From Rhizobium sp. BK399 (GTDB taxonomy: Bacteria; Pseudomonadota; Alphaproteobacteria; Rhizobiales; Rhizobiaceae): a stretch of 64,000 bases of DNA. Shown here in pieces: positions 16,807 through 24,830 of this stretch (its first letter is position 1; every line of letters begins with the position of its first letter). The position numbers were made by a program, and so were the translations under genes. The DNA is taken from positions 1-64,000 of the forward strand of contig NZ_JACIAH010000015.1 in assembly GCF_014194695.1 (NCBI RefSeq). The letters run 5' to 3'. The notes below the pieces were generated by a model. That model worked only from the letters and a program-made list of their open reading frames with translations, made no database searches and was not told the DNA's origin.

Positions 16807-19131
16807 ATGTATATCTCTAAAAACGCGTCAAGAATCCGTCAACGAGAAGCACAACTTGCTCGAGATAATCGGGCAGAGATAGTTTGGGCATTGAACCAGG
16901 GGCAGGTCACCCGTCGAGAATTACTCAAATGGGGGATCTTTACGGCAAGCGGATATCTCGCCTGCAAGAACGGGCTAAGCCCGTTTGCAACGAGCGCCTA
17001 TGCGTCGGTTCCGACAGGAACACCGCGAACACCGCTGTTCGGCATCCAGAAATTTTCTCAGCCGATGCATCGGCTGAACCATCTGAAACCGTTGCCGATC
17101 ACACGGACGGCTGAGGGCCATGCGGCCTTTCCGGCCGGCCTTGGCGAACGGCCGGCCAAGCGGCTTTCCTATCACACGGATTTTTCCGCTGACCCCGCGA
17201 ATGGGGCGTTTATCAATCCGCTGACGCATCACGGGCCGATCGAGGGACGGCCGCCCGGCGAGGTGTTCGCGCACCAGCGATGGGACGAGTTCTTCCCCAA
17301 GGTCGGCTACATCATGCGGCTTGGCCAGATTTCGCAAACGGGCGGCCACAGCTATTTCCACGACCATTTCCCGGTACAGGAGCCGAACAGCTGCTGGACC
17401 TATGCGTCGGGTCGCGCTGGCGAATGCGGCTTGCCGCCATTCCTGATCAAGGGGCGCTATGGCGAGCCGATCATCACGCGCATCTACAATGACCTGCCGA
17501 CCGACCGGAAGGCGAACAACGGCTTCGGGCGCAATGAAACCCAGTTGCATTTCCATAACGCTCATAACGGTGCGGAAAGCGACGGAGCCGCGAATGTGCA
17601 TCACTTCCCCGGTACGTTCTACGACTACCGCTGGAGTACGGCGCTGGCGCGGCGCGACAAGATCAATACCCAGGCCGGCGACCCGCGTGCTTCCGGTCCC
17701 GACGACAATATCGGCCTCGTCAATGTGGCTGGTGATTTCCGGGAACTGCAGGGAACGATGTGGGCGCACGACCACCGCTTCTTCTTCACGGCGGAAAACG
17801 TCTACAAGGGCAACCTTGGCGCCATCAATTACTACAGCGGCCCGGACCGGGGCAATGAAGAGCTGAATGACGGCGTCAATCTGCGCCTGCCAAGCGGCAA
17901 GCTTCTCGGATGGGGTAACACCGACTTCGACGTCAATCTGATCTTCTCGGACTGCGCCTGCGACGCCGGCGGTCAGCTCTACTTCGACATCTTCGACACC
18001 GACGGCATGCTGGGCGACGTCCCGCTCGTCAACTTCGGGTTCGCACCCTTCTTCGAGGTGCTGCCACGCAAGTACAGATTCCGCGTCCTGAACGCGTGCA
18101 TGTCACGCTTCCTAAAGCTCGGACTGGCCGATGCCAGGGGTAATCCGGTTCCCATCAAGTTCATTGCCAACGACGGCAACCTCGTTGTCACACCGTTGAC
18201 GATTCCGGCTCTGCCAGTGCAGGGGATCGCCGAACGCTACGACTTCGTTGTTGATTTCTCTGGCTTCAAGATCGGCGATCGCATCAAGGTCGTCAATCAT
18301 CTGCGCCATGAAGATGGGCGACGCCCCAAGGAAGAGCTTAGTCTCGCAAAGGCGTTACAGGGTACGCCGGACGATCCGGTCGTCGGGCCGATGCTGGAGT
18401 TCCGCATCGTCGGGGCTGTTGAAAGCGTCGATGTCCCGGGCGTCATTCTTCGCGCCACCGATCCCGACAAGAGCCAGGTTCCAGCAACGCTCACGGAACA
18501 AATTCCGATCGTGACGCCGGTGCGCACGCGCATGGTCGAATTCGGCAGGGCGGGAACCGGGGACTCGCGTGGGCCGAATGGCTGCACGCCGGATTGCGGT
18601 GAGACCGTGACCTTCCCATGGACCATTCGCATCAACGGCGAGACGGCGCATTCGATGAACGCCAACCGGATTTCCCTGCTCATTCCCAAGGCCGGGGAAG
18701 TGGAGCACTGGACCTACAAGAACGGCGGCGGCGGCTGGGATCATCCCATTCACCTGCATTTCGAGGAAGGCATCACCATGCTGCGGAATGGCCAGGCTCC
18801 GCCACCGACCGAGAACCTGCAGCGGAAGGACGTCTGGCGGCTTGGAGAAAGCGGCAGCGTGACGTTCCAGATCCAGTTCGGCGAGTTTGGTGGGTCCTAC
18901 GTGAACCATTGCCACAACACGGTGCACGAAGACTTCGCGATGCTGGCGCGCATTCAGTTGCTGACTGGCGTTGCGGGGACGCCGCAGGCAGCGGTGACGC
19001 CAACGCCCAATCCGACCGAGTATGGCGTCTTCTTCACCACGCCGGAAATATTGCCTGAAGGTGCGCCAAAGGGGTGGACGAATACCCAGCCGCAGATGCA
19101 GGCCCAGCTGAACACCAATCCCCAACCATGA
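16807..19131 (+). CDS. Tat-exported multicopper oxidase
   Basis: About 774 residues from ATG 16807, with GGGGGCT seven bases upstream; a TTG at 16792 is less likely. A twin-arginine signal is present (VTRRELLKWGIFTASG). Copper ligands fit a multicopper oxidase: HFHNAH near residue 248, MWAHDHRFFF near 317, HPIHLHFEEG near 646 and NHCHNTVHEDFAML near 699, the last giving the type 1 Cys-His-Met site. It would oxidise a metal or phenolic substrate and reduce oxygen to water in the periplasm or outside. Length and insertions are larger than classic CueO or laccase and recall the manganese-oxidation-linked group, but the substrate cannot be read from sequence. It is divergent from gspF, with a Sco-type gene downstream. 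Confidence 0.9.
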   Translation: MYISKNASRIRQREAQLARDNRAEIVWALNQGQVTRRELLKWGIFTASGYLACKNGLSPFATSAYASVPTGTPRTPLFGIQKFSQPMHRLNHLKPLPITRTAEGHAAFPAGLGERPAKRLSYHTDFSADPANGAFINPLTHHGPIEGRPPGEVFAHQRWDEFFPKVGYIMRLGQISQTGGHSYFHDHFPVQEPNSCWTYASGRAGECGLPPFLIKGRYGEPIITRIYNDLPTDRKANNGFGRNETQLHFHNAHNGAESDGAANVHHFPGTFYDYRWSTALARRDKINTQAGDPRASGPDDNIGLVNVAGDFRELQGTMWAHDHRFFFTAENVYKGNLGAINYYSGPDRGNEELNDGVNLRLPSGKLLGWGNTDFDVNLIFSDCACDAGGQLYFDIFDTDGMLGDVPLVNFGFAPFFEVLPRKYRFRVLNACMSRFLKLGLADARGNPVPIKFIANDGNLVVTPLTIPALPVQGIAERYDFVVDFSGFKIGDRIKVVNHLRHEDGRRPKEELSLAKALQGTPDDPVVGPMLEFRIVGAVESVDVPGVILRATDPDKSQVPATLTEQIPIVTPVRTRMVEFGRAGTGDSRGPNGCTPDCGETVTFPWTIRINGETAHSMNANRISLLIPKAGEVEHWTYKNGGGGWDHPIHLHFEEGITMLRNGQAPPPTENLQRKDVWRLGESGSVTFQIQFGEFGGSYVNHCHNTVHEDFAMLARIQLLTGVAGTPQAAVTPTPNPTEYGVFFTTPEILPEGAPKGWTNTQPQMQAQLNTNPQP

Positions 19132-19132
19132 C

Positions 19133-19158
19133 GGCTGCGCTGATTGCGCAGCCTTTCT
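19133..19158 (+). terminator. Hairpin with T-rich tail after the multicopper oxidase gene
   Basis: A perfect 8-bp stem (GGCTGCGC / GCGCAGCC) with loop TGATT at 19133-19153 starts right after the oxidase stop codon and is followed by TTTCT. It could be a weak intrinsic terminator or a processing hairpin that makes the downstream sco gene less expressed than the oxidase. Confidence 0.6.
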
Positions 19159-19191
19159 CTGTTCGGGGTGTGGGTTTCCGGAGGTGTATTT

Positions 19192-20211
19192 ATGAGACGT
19201 AGGCCCGTGGCCGTCCTGGCTATCGCTGCCATTCTGTCAGTTCTATGTGGCGGGGCTGCTTCCGCCGCTTCGCGTTGGGGAAAAGACTACTTTCCCAACG
19301 TCGAAGTCATCACCCAAACCGGCGACAGGGTGCATTTCTACGATGACCTGATTAAGGGCAAGATTGTCCTGATCAGTTTCATTTTCACCAGTTGTACCGA
19401 TCTGTGCCCGCTGACGACGGCCCGCATTACCCAGGTCGTTGACCGGATCCAGGACCAAATCGGCAAGAAGATCTTTGTGGTATCGATCACTGTCGATCCC
19501 GAAAACGACACACCTGAAAAGTTGAAGGCGTTCGCCGATGCCTTCTATAAGGGACCGGGCTGGACGTTCATCACCGGCAAGCCTGAGGACATACGCGCCA
19601 TCAACGCAAAGCTTGGGAACAAAAGCAACGTTGCAACTGATCACCGCAACGAAATCGTGCTTGGCAACGACACCACCGGAGAGTGGGCAAGGAATTCGCC
19701 TTTCGCCGACATCGAGAGCGTGGAACTAGCGATCCGCGATATGGATCCGGCATGGCGCGAGGGGCATTACGCTCCCGCGCTATCGTTGGCTCCAGCCACA
19801 AATCAACAACAAGCCGGCCTGACGCTGGATCGCGAGCCGGGACAGGTTCTGTTCAAGAAGATCTGCGCACCGTGCCACACGGTAGGGGTCGGCGACCGTA
19901 TCGGCCCGGATCTTCTCGATGTTACGGTCAGCCGCGATCCGGCATGGCTGAAGCGGATGATCATGAATCCTGTCCGGCTGAGGGCGGAGAAGGATCCAAC
20001 GCTGGCCGAGCTCGACGCGAAGTTTAACGGTGTGCGCATGCCGAACCTTGGTATGTCGGAGGCGGATACCGCCGATCTCATATCATACCTGGCGACGAAA
20101 TCGGCCGAAATAGCGGAGCTGCGCGCCCAACCCGAAGCGACGCATGTTCACCAACCTGACGATGCATCAGAACATCACGATCATGCTGGAATGATGCCTT
20201 CCAATCCTTAA
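19192..20211 (+). CDS. SCO-family copper/redox protein fused to cytochrome c domain
   Basis: About 339 residues from ATG 19192, with a strong GGAGGTG site. An N-terminal Sec signal or anchor (VLAIAAILSVLCGGAASA) leads to a thioredoxin-fold Sco domain: copper-binding SCTDLCP near residue 66 and the conserved His in TDHRNE near 150. The C-terminal half is a class I cytochrome c domain, with heme motif CAPCH near 225 and a candidate axial Met in VRMPNLGMSEAD. The tail is His-rich (HVHQPDDASEHHDHAGM), possibly metal-binding. Sco proteins deliver copper or reduce thiols at copper sites; the position after the multicopper oxidase suggests it serves that enzyme. Confidence 0.9.
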   Translation: MRRRPVAVLAIAAILSVLCGGAASAASRWGKDYFPNVEVITQTGDRVHFYDDLIKGKIVLISFIFTSCTDLCPLTTARITQVVDRIQDQIGKKIFVVSITVDPENDTPEKLKAFADAFYKGPGWTFITGKPEDIRAINAKLGNKSNVATDHRNEIVLGNDTTGEWARNSPFADIESVELAIRDMDPAWREGHYAPALSLAPATNQQQAGLTLDREPGQVLFKKICAPCHTVGVGDRIGPDLLDVTVSRDPAWLKRMIMNPVRLRAEKDPTLAELDAKFNGVRMPNLGMSEADTADLISYLATKSAEIAELRAQPEATHVHQPDDASEHHDHAGMMPSNP

Positions 20212-20512
20212 AGGTGGCACGCGCCTTTTCCGTTTACCCGGCATGCGCGTTGAATGGGAAGCTCAACGCGTTCGGAAGATCCAAGGACGACTGCAGGTCA
20301 CGCTCGTTGATGACTTGCGGCGACCGACAGATCCATCCTGCATCAGATGCCGCGCGGCGATCATGCGGGCGGTCAAGGCCCGTTCAATCGGCTGGCTATT
20401 GGATCACGCATTCTAAGAAGCATGGCTTGCCGGTCCGAACTTGGTATCGCTCGACCATTGACAGCGCCTCCAGAAAGAACAAATAAGGAACTGTCTAAGG
20501 GAACGGAGACCA
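20212..20512. other. Intergenic region with one doubtful small frame
   Basis: About 300 bases. A plus-strand frame at 20243-20416 could encode 57 residues with a CIRC motif and a hydrophilic N-terminus (MRVEWEAQRVRKIQG), but there is no visible ribosome binding site. I do not call it a gene. The segment 20470-20512 carries GGGAACGGAGACC, the likely binding site for the next gene. Confidence 0.3.
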
Positions 20513-20836
20513 ATGCCGGAGATCCATCCATTCAAGCGACTCCGTGCCTGGACGTTGCTCGCTGCTCGCGATCAGGGCCAGCTCATATCAATTACATGCG
20601 ACTACTGTCGGGTGACGCATCGGTATCTCGCAACAGATCTCATCGAGCTTTGCGGCAACGTTACCCTCGACAAAGTCCTGCGACGGTTCAGATGTGAGAG
20701 ATGCGGCAAGAAGAACTACCTGAACATGACCTTGCATGTTCCTCACGGAAGCGAGTTCGGGGACCTGCCAATTCGGCGGCTGCGTGAGGTCCGCACCACG
20801 AGGATTCCGGTCTGGTGCGACGATCTCCTGCGTTAG
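20513..20836 (+). CDS. Small zinc-ribbon-like protein of unknown function
   Basis: 107 residues from ATG 20513 with GGAGACC upstream. Two paired cysteine motifs, CDYC near residue 29 and CERC near 61, are spaced as in a zinc ribbon. The rest is basic and compact (RRLREVRTTRIPVWCDDLL). Small proteins of this type are common in rhizobia, but I know of no assigned role. It is convergent with the DUF883-like gene 30 bases away. Confidence 0.65.
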   Translation: MPEIHPFKRLRAWTLLAARDQGQLISITCDYCRVTHRYLATDLIELCGNVTLDKVLRRFRCERCGKKNYLNMTLHVPHGSEFGDLPIRRLREVRTTRIPVWCDDLLR

Positions 20837-20867
20837 CGCGACCGTGATGTCTTGACTGACCGATCTT

Positions 20868-21329
20868 TTATCGGGTTGTCCCAAAAACGAACGCAACCGC
20901 AGCGACGACGGCCATCGCAGTGATTGGTCTCTCCCGGATCGTGTTCTCGATGTCCTCGAGAACCCTGCGGGTTCTCACCCTGACGACGTCGACGGATCCC
21001 GCCGCTGCCCCGGATAGGGAATCCTTCACCGTTACGGCGTCGTGGCGCAACGTGCGGAATTTGTTTTGCACGATCTCCCGCTTGTCATGAGCCTCGGACC
21101 GGTCGACTCCCACGTCGTAAGCATCCGGTGCCGTGCTGACACGCGCGGCGCTTTCAACGTCGGTCCGGCCGGCCGGGATCGCCGTATGAGTGACGGAGAC
21201 CGGATCAGACGCCGGGAAAGTGGATTCCAAACCAGCCTCGAGTTCTCCCTTGCGCGCGCGGCGGCGTTGCTGAGCCTGCTCCTTGCGCATCGATTGTACT
21301 GCCGGGGATTTGCCTGGATCGTCAGCCAT
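20868..21329 (-). CDS. DUF883/YqjD-like tail-anchored small protein
   Basis: About 153 residues from ATG 21329 with a clear AAGGAGA site. The N-terminus is acidic and basic by turns, with the recurring rhizobial motif STFPASDPVSVT. The C-terminus is an amphipathic stretch (RVLEDIENTIRERPITAMAV) ending in a short membrane anchor (VVAAVAFVFGTTR), the hallmark of the ElaB/YqjD/DUF883 group, inner-membrane-anchored stress proteins. That role is by analogy. Confidence 0.7.
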   Translation of the reverse strand: MADDPGKSPAVQSMRKEQAQQRRRARKGELEAGLESTFPASDPVSVTHTAIPAGRTDVESAARVSTAPDAYDVGVDRSEAHDKREIVQNKFRTLRHDAVTVKDSLSGAAAGSVDVVRVRTRRVLEDIENTIRERPITAMAVVAAVAFVFGTTR

Positions 21330-21732
21330 GTCGTTGTCTCCTTGCATTGCGTGGAAACTTAAGCTCCCAGATGAAAAGAAGTTCCGGCGGAAAGACAATT
21401 CGTTAGAAGATCAGGCTGTTGAGGGTTACAGTCTGGAGGGTAGAAGGCCGCCTGGTCGGAGTGTTGTCCGTCGGTCAGCAGGGCCCCAGGGCCGACCTGG
21501 ATCCGTGCGTCACCCGCCACGCAGGGAAAGGCGGCCTGAGACACGCGGCAGCGAGCGCCTGAGAGCCGCTTGGCGAACGACATGGCGTGGCGAGCCTTTG
21601 ACATATATCGGAGCCGGTGGTGTTGCCAGCGTCGCTGCGACCTTTTGCTGAGGCCTTGTTCGTCCCGGCAGCGTCAGGGAACCATCCGAGGGAATATTGA
21701 GTTAACAGCATTCACGATACCGGGAGCGCAGC
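21330..21732. other. Intergenic region with no recognised feature
   Basis: About 400 bases between divergent small genes. Several overlapping frames exist on both strands but none has a ribosome binding site or family-like sequence, and I see no RNA gene or long repeat. Confidence 0.35.
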
Positions 21733-21999
21733 ATGTTTGTCTCATCGCCCGTACCAATTCGCCGGGTCGCCATCTCCTTTCACGACACCGATAACCGACA
21801 GATCGCCACAACGGTCTCCGAAATGACGGAATTGCTGCTCTCGAGCCGATGGCCGAAGAAGCCCAACGACACGCTTTGGCGAGACGCGCTGATGACATGC
21901 CTCCGCTCTCAGCAGGATAAAAAGAAGGCGAAACGTGCCCGCAAGGCTTTCGTCAAGGCAGCGCGCGGGGCAAGGATCACCGTCATCCCGAAACACTGA
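21733..21999 (+). CDS. DUF982 domain protein
   Basis: 88 residues. The protein matches the DUF982 pattern of rhizobia: a first beta segment (VAISFHDTDNRQIATTVSEM), then LLLSSRWPKKPNDTLWRDALMTCL and a basic C-terminus with RKAFVKAARGARITV. The function of DUF982 is unknown; family members are small, often present in many copies and monocistronic, as here. The start ATG follows GGGAGCGCAGC. Confidence 0.75.
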   Translation: MFVSSPVPIRRVAISFHDTDNRQIATTVSEMTELLLSSRWPKKPNDTLWRDALMTCLRSQQDKKKAKRARKAFVKAARGARITVIPKH

Positions 22000-22160
22000 A
22001 GACCGGGGCGACCTTTAGCGCGGACGCTCGACGCGGTACCCGCTTGATTCTGCAGTCATGGCGATGACTTGAGCGCTCCCGCGATTGCTTTTGCCACACG
22101 CTTCTTGCACCTGCAGACGGAATTCCTATCTGTGATGCGACCGCATTGCGGAGATGTGAC

Positions 22161-22658
22161 ATGGATAGTCAAACAAGCCACCCGACGATCGAAATCGTTC
22201 CTCCCCGACGTACGCGTCGCCGTTGTCCGGATTTTGTCCTGTGCTTGTGTTGCAATCGCCCGCATGCGCCATCCGAGATGGACGAAGACGGTTGCGGTAT
22301 CTGTGATGAGTGCCTTGGCGTCAGCGACATGTCCTCGGCCCTCTCAGCATTCGAAGACACGTTCGAACAATTTCCCGATGGCTACATGGAGGGCGTTTTT
22401 GAGGGACGCCGCTGGAGTGCGACCGTACGCCGATCCTTGGACGGACGACGCACGTGGATGCTGGCCGAGGAGCTTGGCGGGAACGAGATCGTCAGCTTCA
22501 ACTGGTATCGACTTTCCGAAGGACGTGGCGTTTTGAAACCCTGCGAGATGTCGGCGTCGAAGGTGATCGATTTTGTTCTCGGGTTTCGGATCGATCCGAA
22601 CTGCGTTGAAGGCCAAAGCGCGCTTGCGCGGGTCGCTTGGCCGTCCGCCACTGGTTGA
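22161..22658 (+). CDS. Hypothetical protein with N-terminal cysteine cluster
   Basis: 165 residues from ATG 22161, with GGAGATG just upstream; an ATG at 22146 is possible. The N-terminal third is basic and contains CLCC and CGICDEC, arranged like a treble-clef zinc site. The C-terminal part (RRWSATVRRSLDGRRTWMLAEELGG, IVSFNWYRLSEG) resembles small rhizobial proteins of unknown role. No operon partner. Confidence 0.6.
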   Translation: MDSQTSHPTIEIVPPRRTRRRCPDFVLCLCCNRPHAPSEMDEDGCGICDECLGVSDMSSALSAFEDTFEQFPDGYMEGVFEGRRWSATVRRSLDGRRTWMLAEELGGNEIVSFNWYRLSEGRGVLKPCEMSASKVIDFVLGFRIDPNCVEGQSALARVAWPSATG

Positions 22659-22815
22659 GACGGTGGCAGAAACCGGCCTGCCAATCCTGAACATCGAAAA
22701 ACGCCGTTGCACACGAAAACAAGGGTGGCGGGGAAGCGATCCATCGATTGGCGAAATAATCCTGCCTGAGCGGCAATCCGGTCGGCTGGATCGTCTGTTG
22801 GCGCGGCACGCGGAC

Positions 22816-23343
22816 CTATTTCCATTCAAAAAATCTGTCTGACGATAAAGGCCGACGTTGCGCGAGCACCTGAGCCCGCTCGGTTTCCTGCTGGTAGGCC
22901 ACGGCATCCTCATCGCTGTTCAGCCCGACGAAATGCATCTTCGTCGATTCCGTCCTTGATGCGCCCTTCTGGCGATAGACGAGATGCACCGCGCAGGTCG
23001 GATACTGCCAGCCACCGGTCAGAAATTCGGCCAACTGCCCGGCATTCTGCTGTTGCACCTGCCCGGAAAAGGCCAGGAACTGGCCGAGGCCGAAGAACCC
23101 GCTGAACAGCCCGTAAGCGTTTTGGGGTTGCATCTGCACGGCGCGACCGGTCGTGAAATCGCGCCGATAGCACAGGCCCTCCGTCTGCCCCTTCGCCTTT
23201 TTTTCCGTGTAGGTGACGAGGTTCCTCTGGGCGAGAAGTTCCATCGTCAACGCGAAGGTCTGATAGCGCTCCGCATCCTCGTGCAACCGGTCGATCCTGT
23301 CCTTCAGGTCAACGACGTAGTCCCGGTAAAATGCGGCTGTCAT
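22816..23343 (-). CDS. Hypothetical protein
   Basis: About 175 residues from ATG 23343, with CGGAG upstream; a TTG 19 codons earlier would add a hydrophobic N-terminus. An N-terminal helical, charged stretch (LKDRIDRLHEDAERYQTFAL) is followed by a Gln/Gly/Phe-rich middle (GLFSGFFGLGQFLAFSGQVQQQ) and an aromatic beta-rich C-terminal part. I do not recognise the family. It is followed by the branched-chain dehydrogenase operon on the same strand but, being downstream and upstream-independent, its connection to it is unclear. Confidence 0.5.
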   Translation of the reverse strand: MTAAFYRDYVVDLKDRIDRLHEDAERYQTFALTMELLAQRNLVTYTEKKAKGQTEGLCYRRDFTTGRAVQMQPQNAYGLFSGFFGLGQFLAFSGQVQQQNAGQLAEFLTGGWQYPTCAVHLVYRQKGASRTESTKMHFVGLNSDEDAVAYQQETERAQVLAQRRPLSSDRFFEWK

Positions 23344-23434
23344 TCTCAACGCTCCGATTGTGATCAACGCGCTAGCTATCAGATAATCCGGCATTGCCAA
23401 ACAGGGATGGAGATGAGGCAGGACGCCGCCGTCC

Positions 23435-24826
23435 TCAGATGTGCAGGGCGTGCCCCAGCGCCTTCAATGCCGCTTCCTGAAATGCTTCGCTGCGCGTCGG
23501 ATGCGCATGGATCGTGCCTGCGATATCCTCCAGCCGTGCTCCCATCTCGATTGCGAGCGCAAAGCTTGCCGAGAGTTCGGAAACGCCGGCACCGACAGCC
23601 TGAACGCCAAGGACAAGACCGGTATCGGCTCGCGCGACCACACGCACGAAGCCGTCTTCTGCCAGCATCGTCATTGCGCGGCCATTTGCGCTGAACGGAA
23701 ATTGTCCGAGGCGGATGGCAAATCCCTGTGCGCGTGCCTCATCCGGTGACAGGCCGGCGGTGACGATTTCCGGATCCGTGAAGCAGATGGCGGGAATGCA
23801 ACGTTTGTCCCACGCACGCTTTCGCCCGGCGACGATTTCGGCGACCATTTCGCCCTGCGCCATTGCGCGGTGCGCAAGCATCGGTTCTCCGGTGACATCA
23901 CCAATTGCATAGACGCCACGCATCGAGGTGCGACAACGATCATCGATGCGCAGATAAGTGCCGCTCCGATCGAGGTCGAGTTCATCGATACCCGATCCCG
24001 CTGTCCTCGGTCGACGACCTGCTGTGACGAGCACACGATCAACCGGGAGGCGTTCGCTCCCGCCGTCCGACGTTTCGATCGACAGCGCATCGCCATCGAG
24101 ACCCGTGGCCTTCGTACTCGTCAACAGCCGGATACCGAGCTCACCAAGCCGCCGTGCAATCGGCCGCACCAGGTCTGCATCATACTGCGGCAGGATCTGC
24201 GGCGTGGCTTCGACGACGGTAACCGCCGATCCCAGCTTGGCAAAGGCCGTGCCTAGTTCGAGGCCGATATAACCGCCTCCCACGACCACCAGGTTCTTCG
24301 GCAGCTCGCGAAGGGAAAGGGCCTCCGTCGAGGAAATGATCCTGCCACCGAAAGGCAGAGCTGCGAGTTCGACAGGCTCGGATCCCGTGGCAATGACCAC
24401 CGTCTCGGCACGGATCACCTGGAGGCCGATCTCTGTCTCGACCTCGACCGTCTTGCCATCGCGGAAGGCGGCCCGACCATGAACGATCTTGACCCGTGCC
24501 TTTTGCAACAACGCGGTCACGCCGGCGTTCAGGCGGCCGACAATGCCGTCCTTCCAGCTCATGGTCCTTGCGAGATCGATCGACGCCGCTTCGACGCGAA
24601 TGCCCATCGCGTTCCTGCCTTCAAGCATGTGTGCCGTCGCCGAAAACTCCTCGGCGGCGTGGATCAGGGCCTTCGAAGGGATACAGCCGACGTTGAGGCA
24701 AGTACCCCCGGGCTTGTCTGCCTCGACGATGACAGTATCGACGCCGAGCTGTCCGGCGCGAATGGCGCAGACATAACCTCCGGGGCCAGCACCGATGACA
24801 AGGAGTTTGCAGGTGATCTCTTTCAT
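23435..24826 (-). CDS. lpdV: Dihydrolipoyl dehydrogenase (E3) of the branched-chain 2-oxoacid dehydrogenase complex
   Basis: 463 residues from ATG 24826, four bases after the E2 stop. FAD site GAGPGG near residue 12, redox pair GTCLNVGC (Cys43, Cys48), NAD site VVGGGYIGLELG and the C-terminal HAHPTRSE base motif are all present. It reoxidises the dihydrolipoyl arm of E2 with NAD+. Location at the end of the bkd operon marks it as the dedicated E3 of this complex rather than the housekeeping pyruvate dehydrogenase enzyme. Confidence 0.93.
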   Translation of the reverse strand: MKEITCKLLVIGAGPGGYVCAIRAGQLGVDTVIVEADKPGGTCLNVGCIPSKALIHAAEEFSATAHMLEGRNAMGIRVEAASIDLARTMSWKDGIVGRLNAGVTALLQKARVKIVHGRAAFRDGKTVEVETEIGLQVIRAETVVIATGSEPVELAALPFGGRIISSTEALSLRELPKNLVVVGGGYIGLELGTAFAKLGSAVTVVEATPQILPQYDADLVRPIARRLGELGIRLLTSTKATGLDGDALSIETSDGGSERLPVDRVLVTAGRRPRTAGSGIDELDLDRSGTYLRIDDRCRTSMRGVYAIGDVTGEPMLAHRAMAQGEMVAEIVAGRKRAWDKRCIPAICFTDPEIVTAGLSPDEARAQGFAIRLGQFPFSANGRAMTMLAEDGFVRVVARADTGLVLGVQAVGAGVSELSASFALAIEMGARLEDIAGTIHAHPTRSEAFQEAALKALGHALHI

Positions 24827-24830
24827 GGAC

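Noticed and set aside
20243..20416. 57-residue plus-strand frame with CIRC motif
   Set aside because: No ribosome binding site and no known relatives; kept only as a remark in the intergenic entry.
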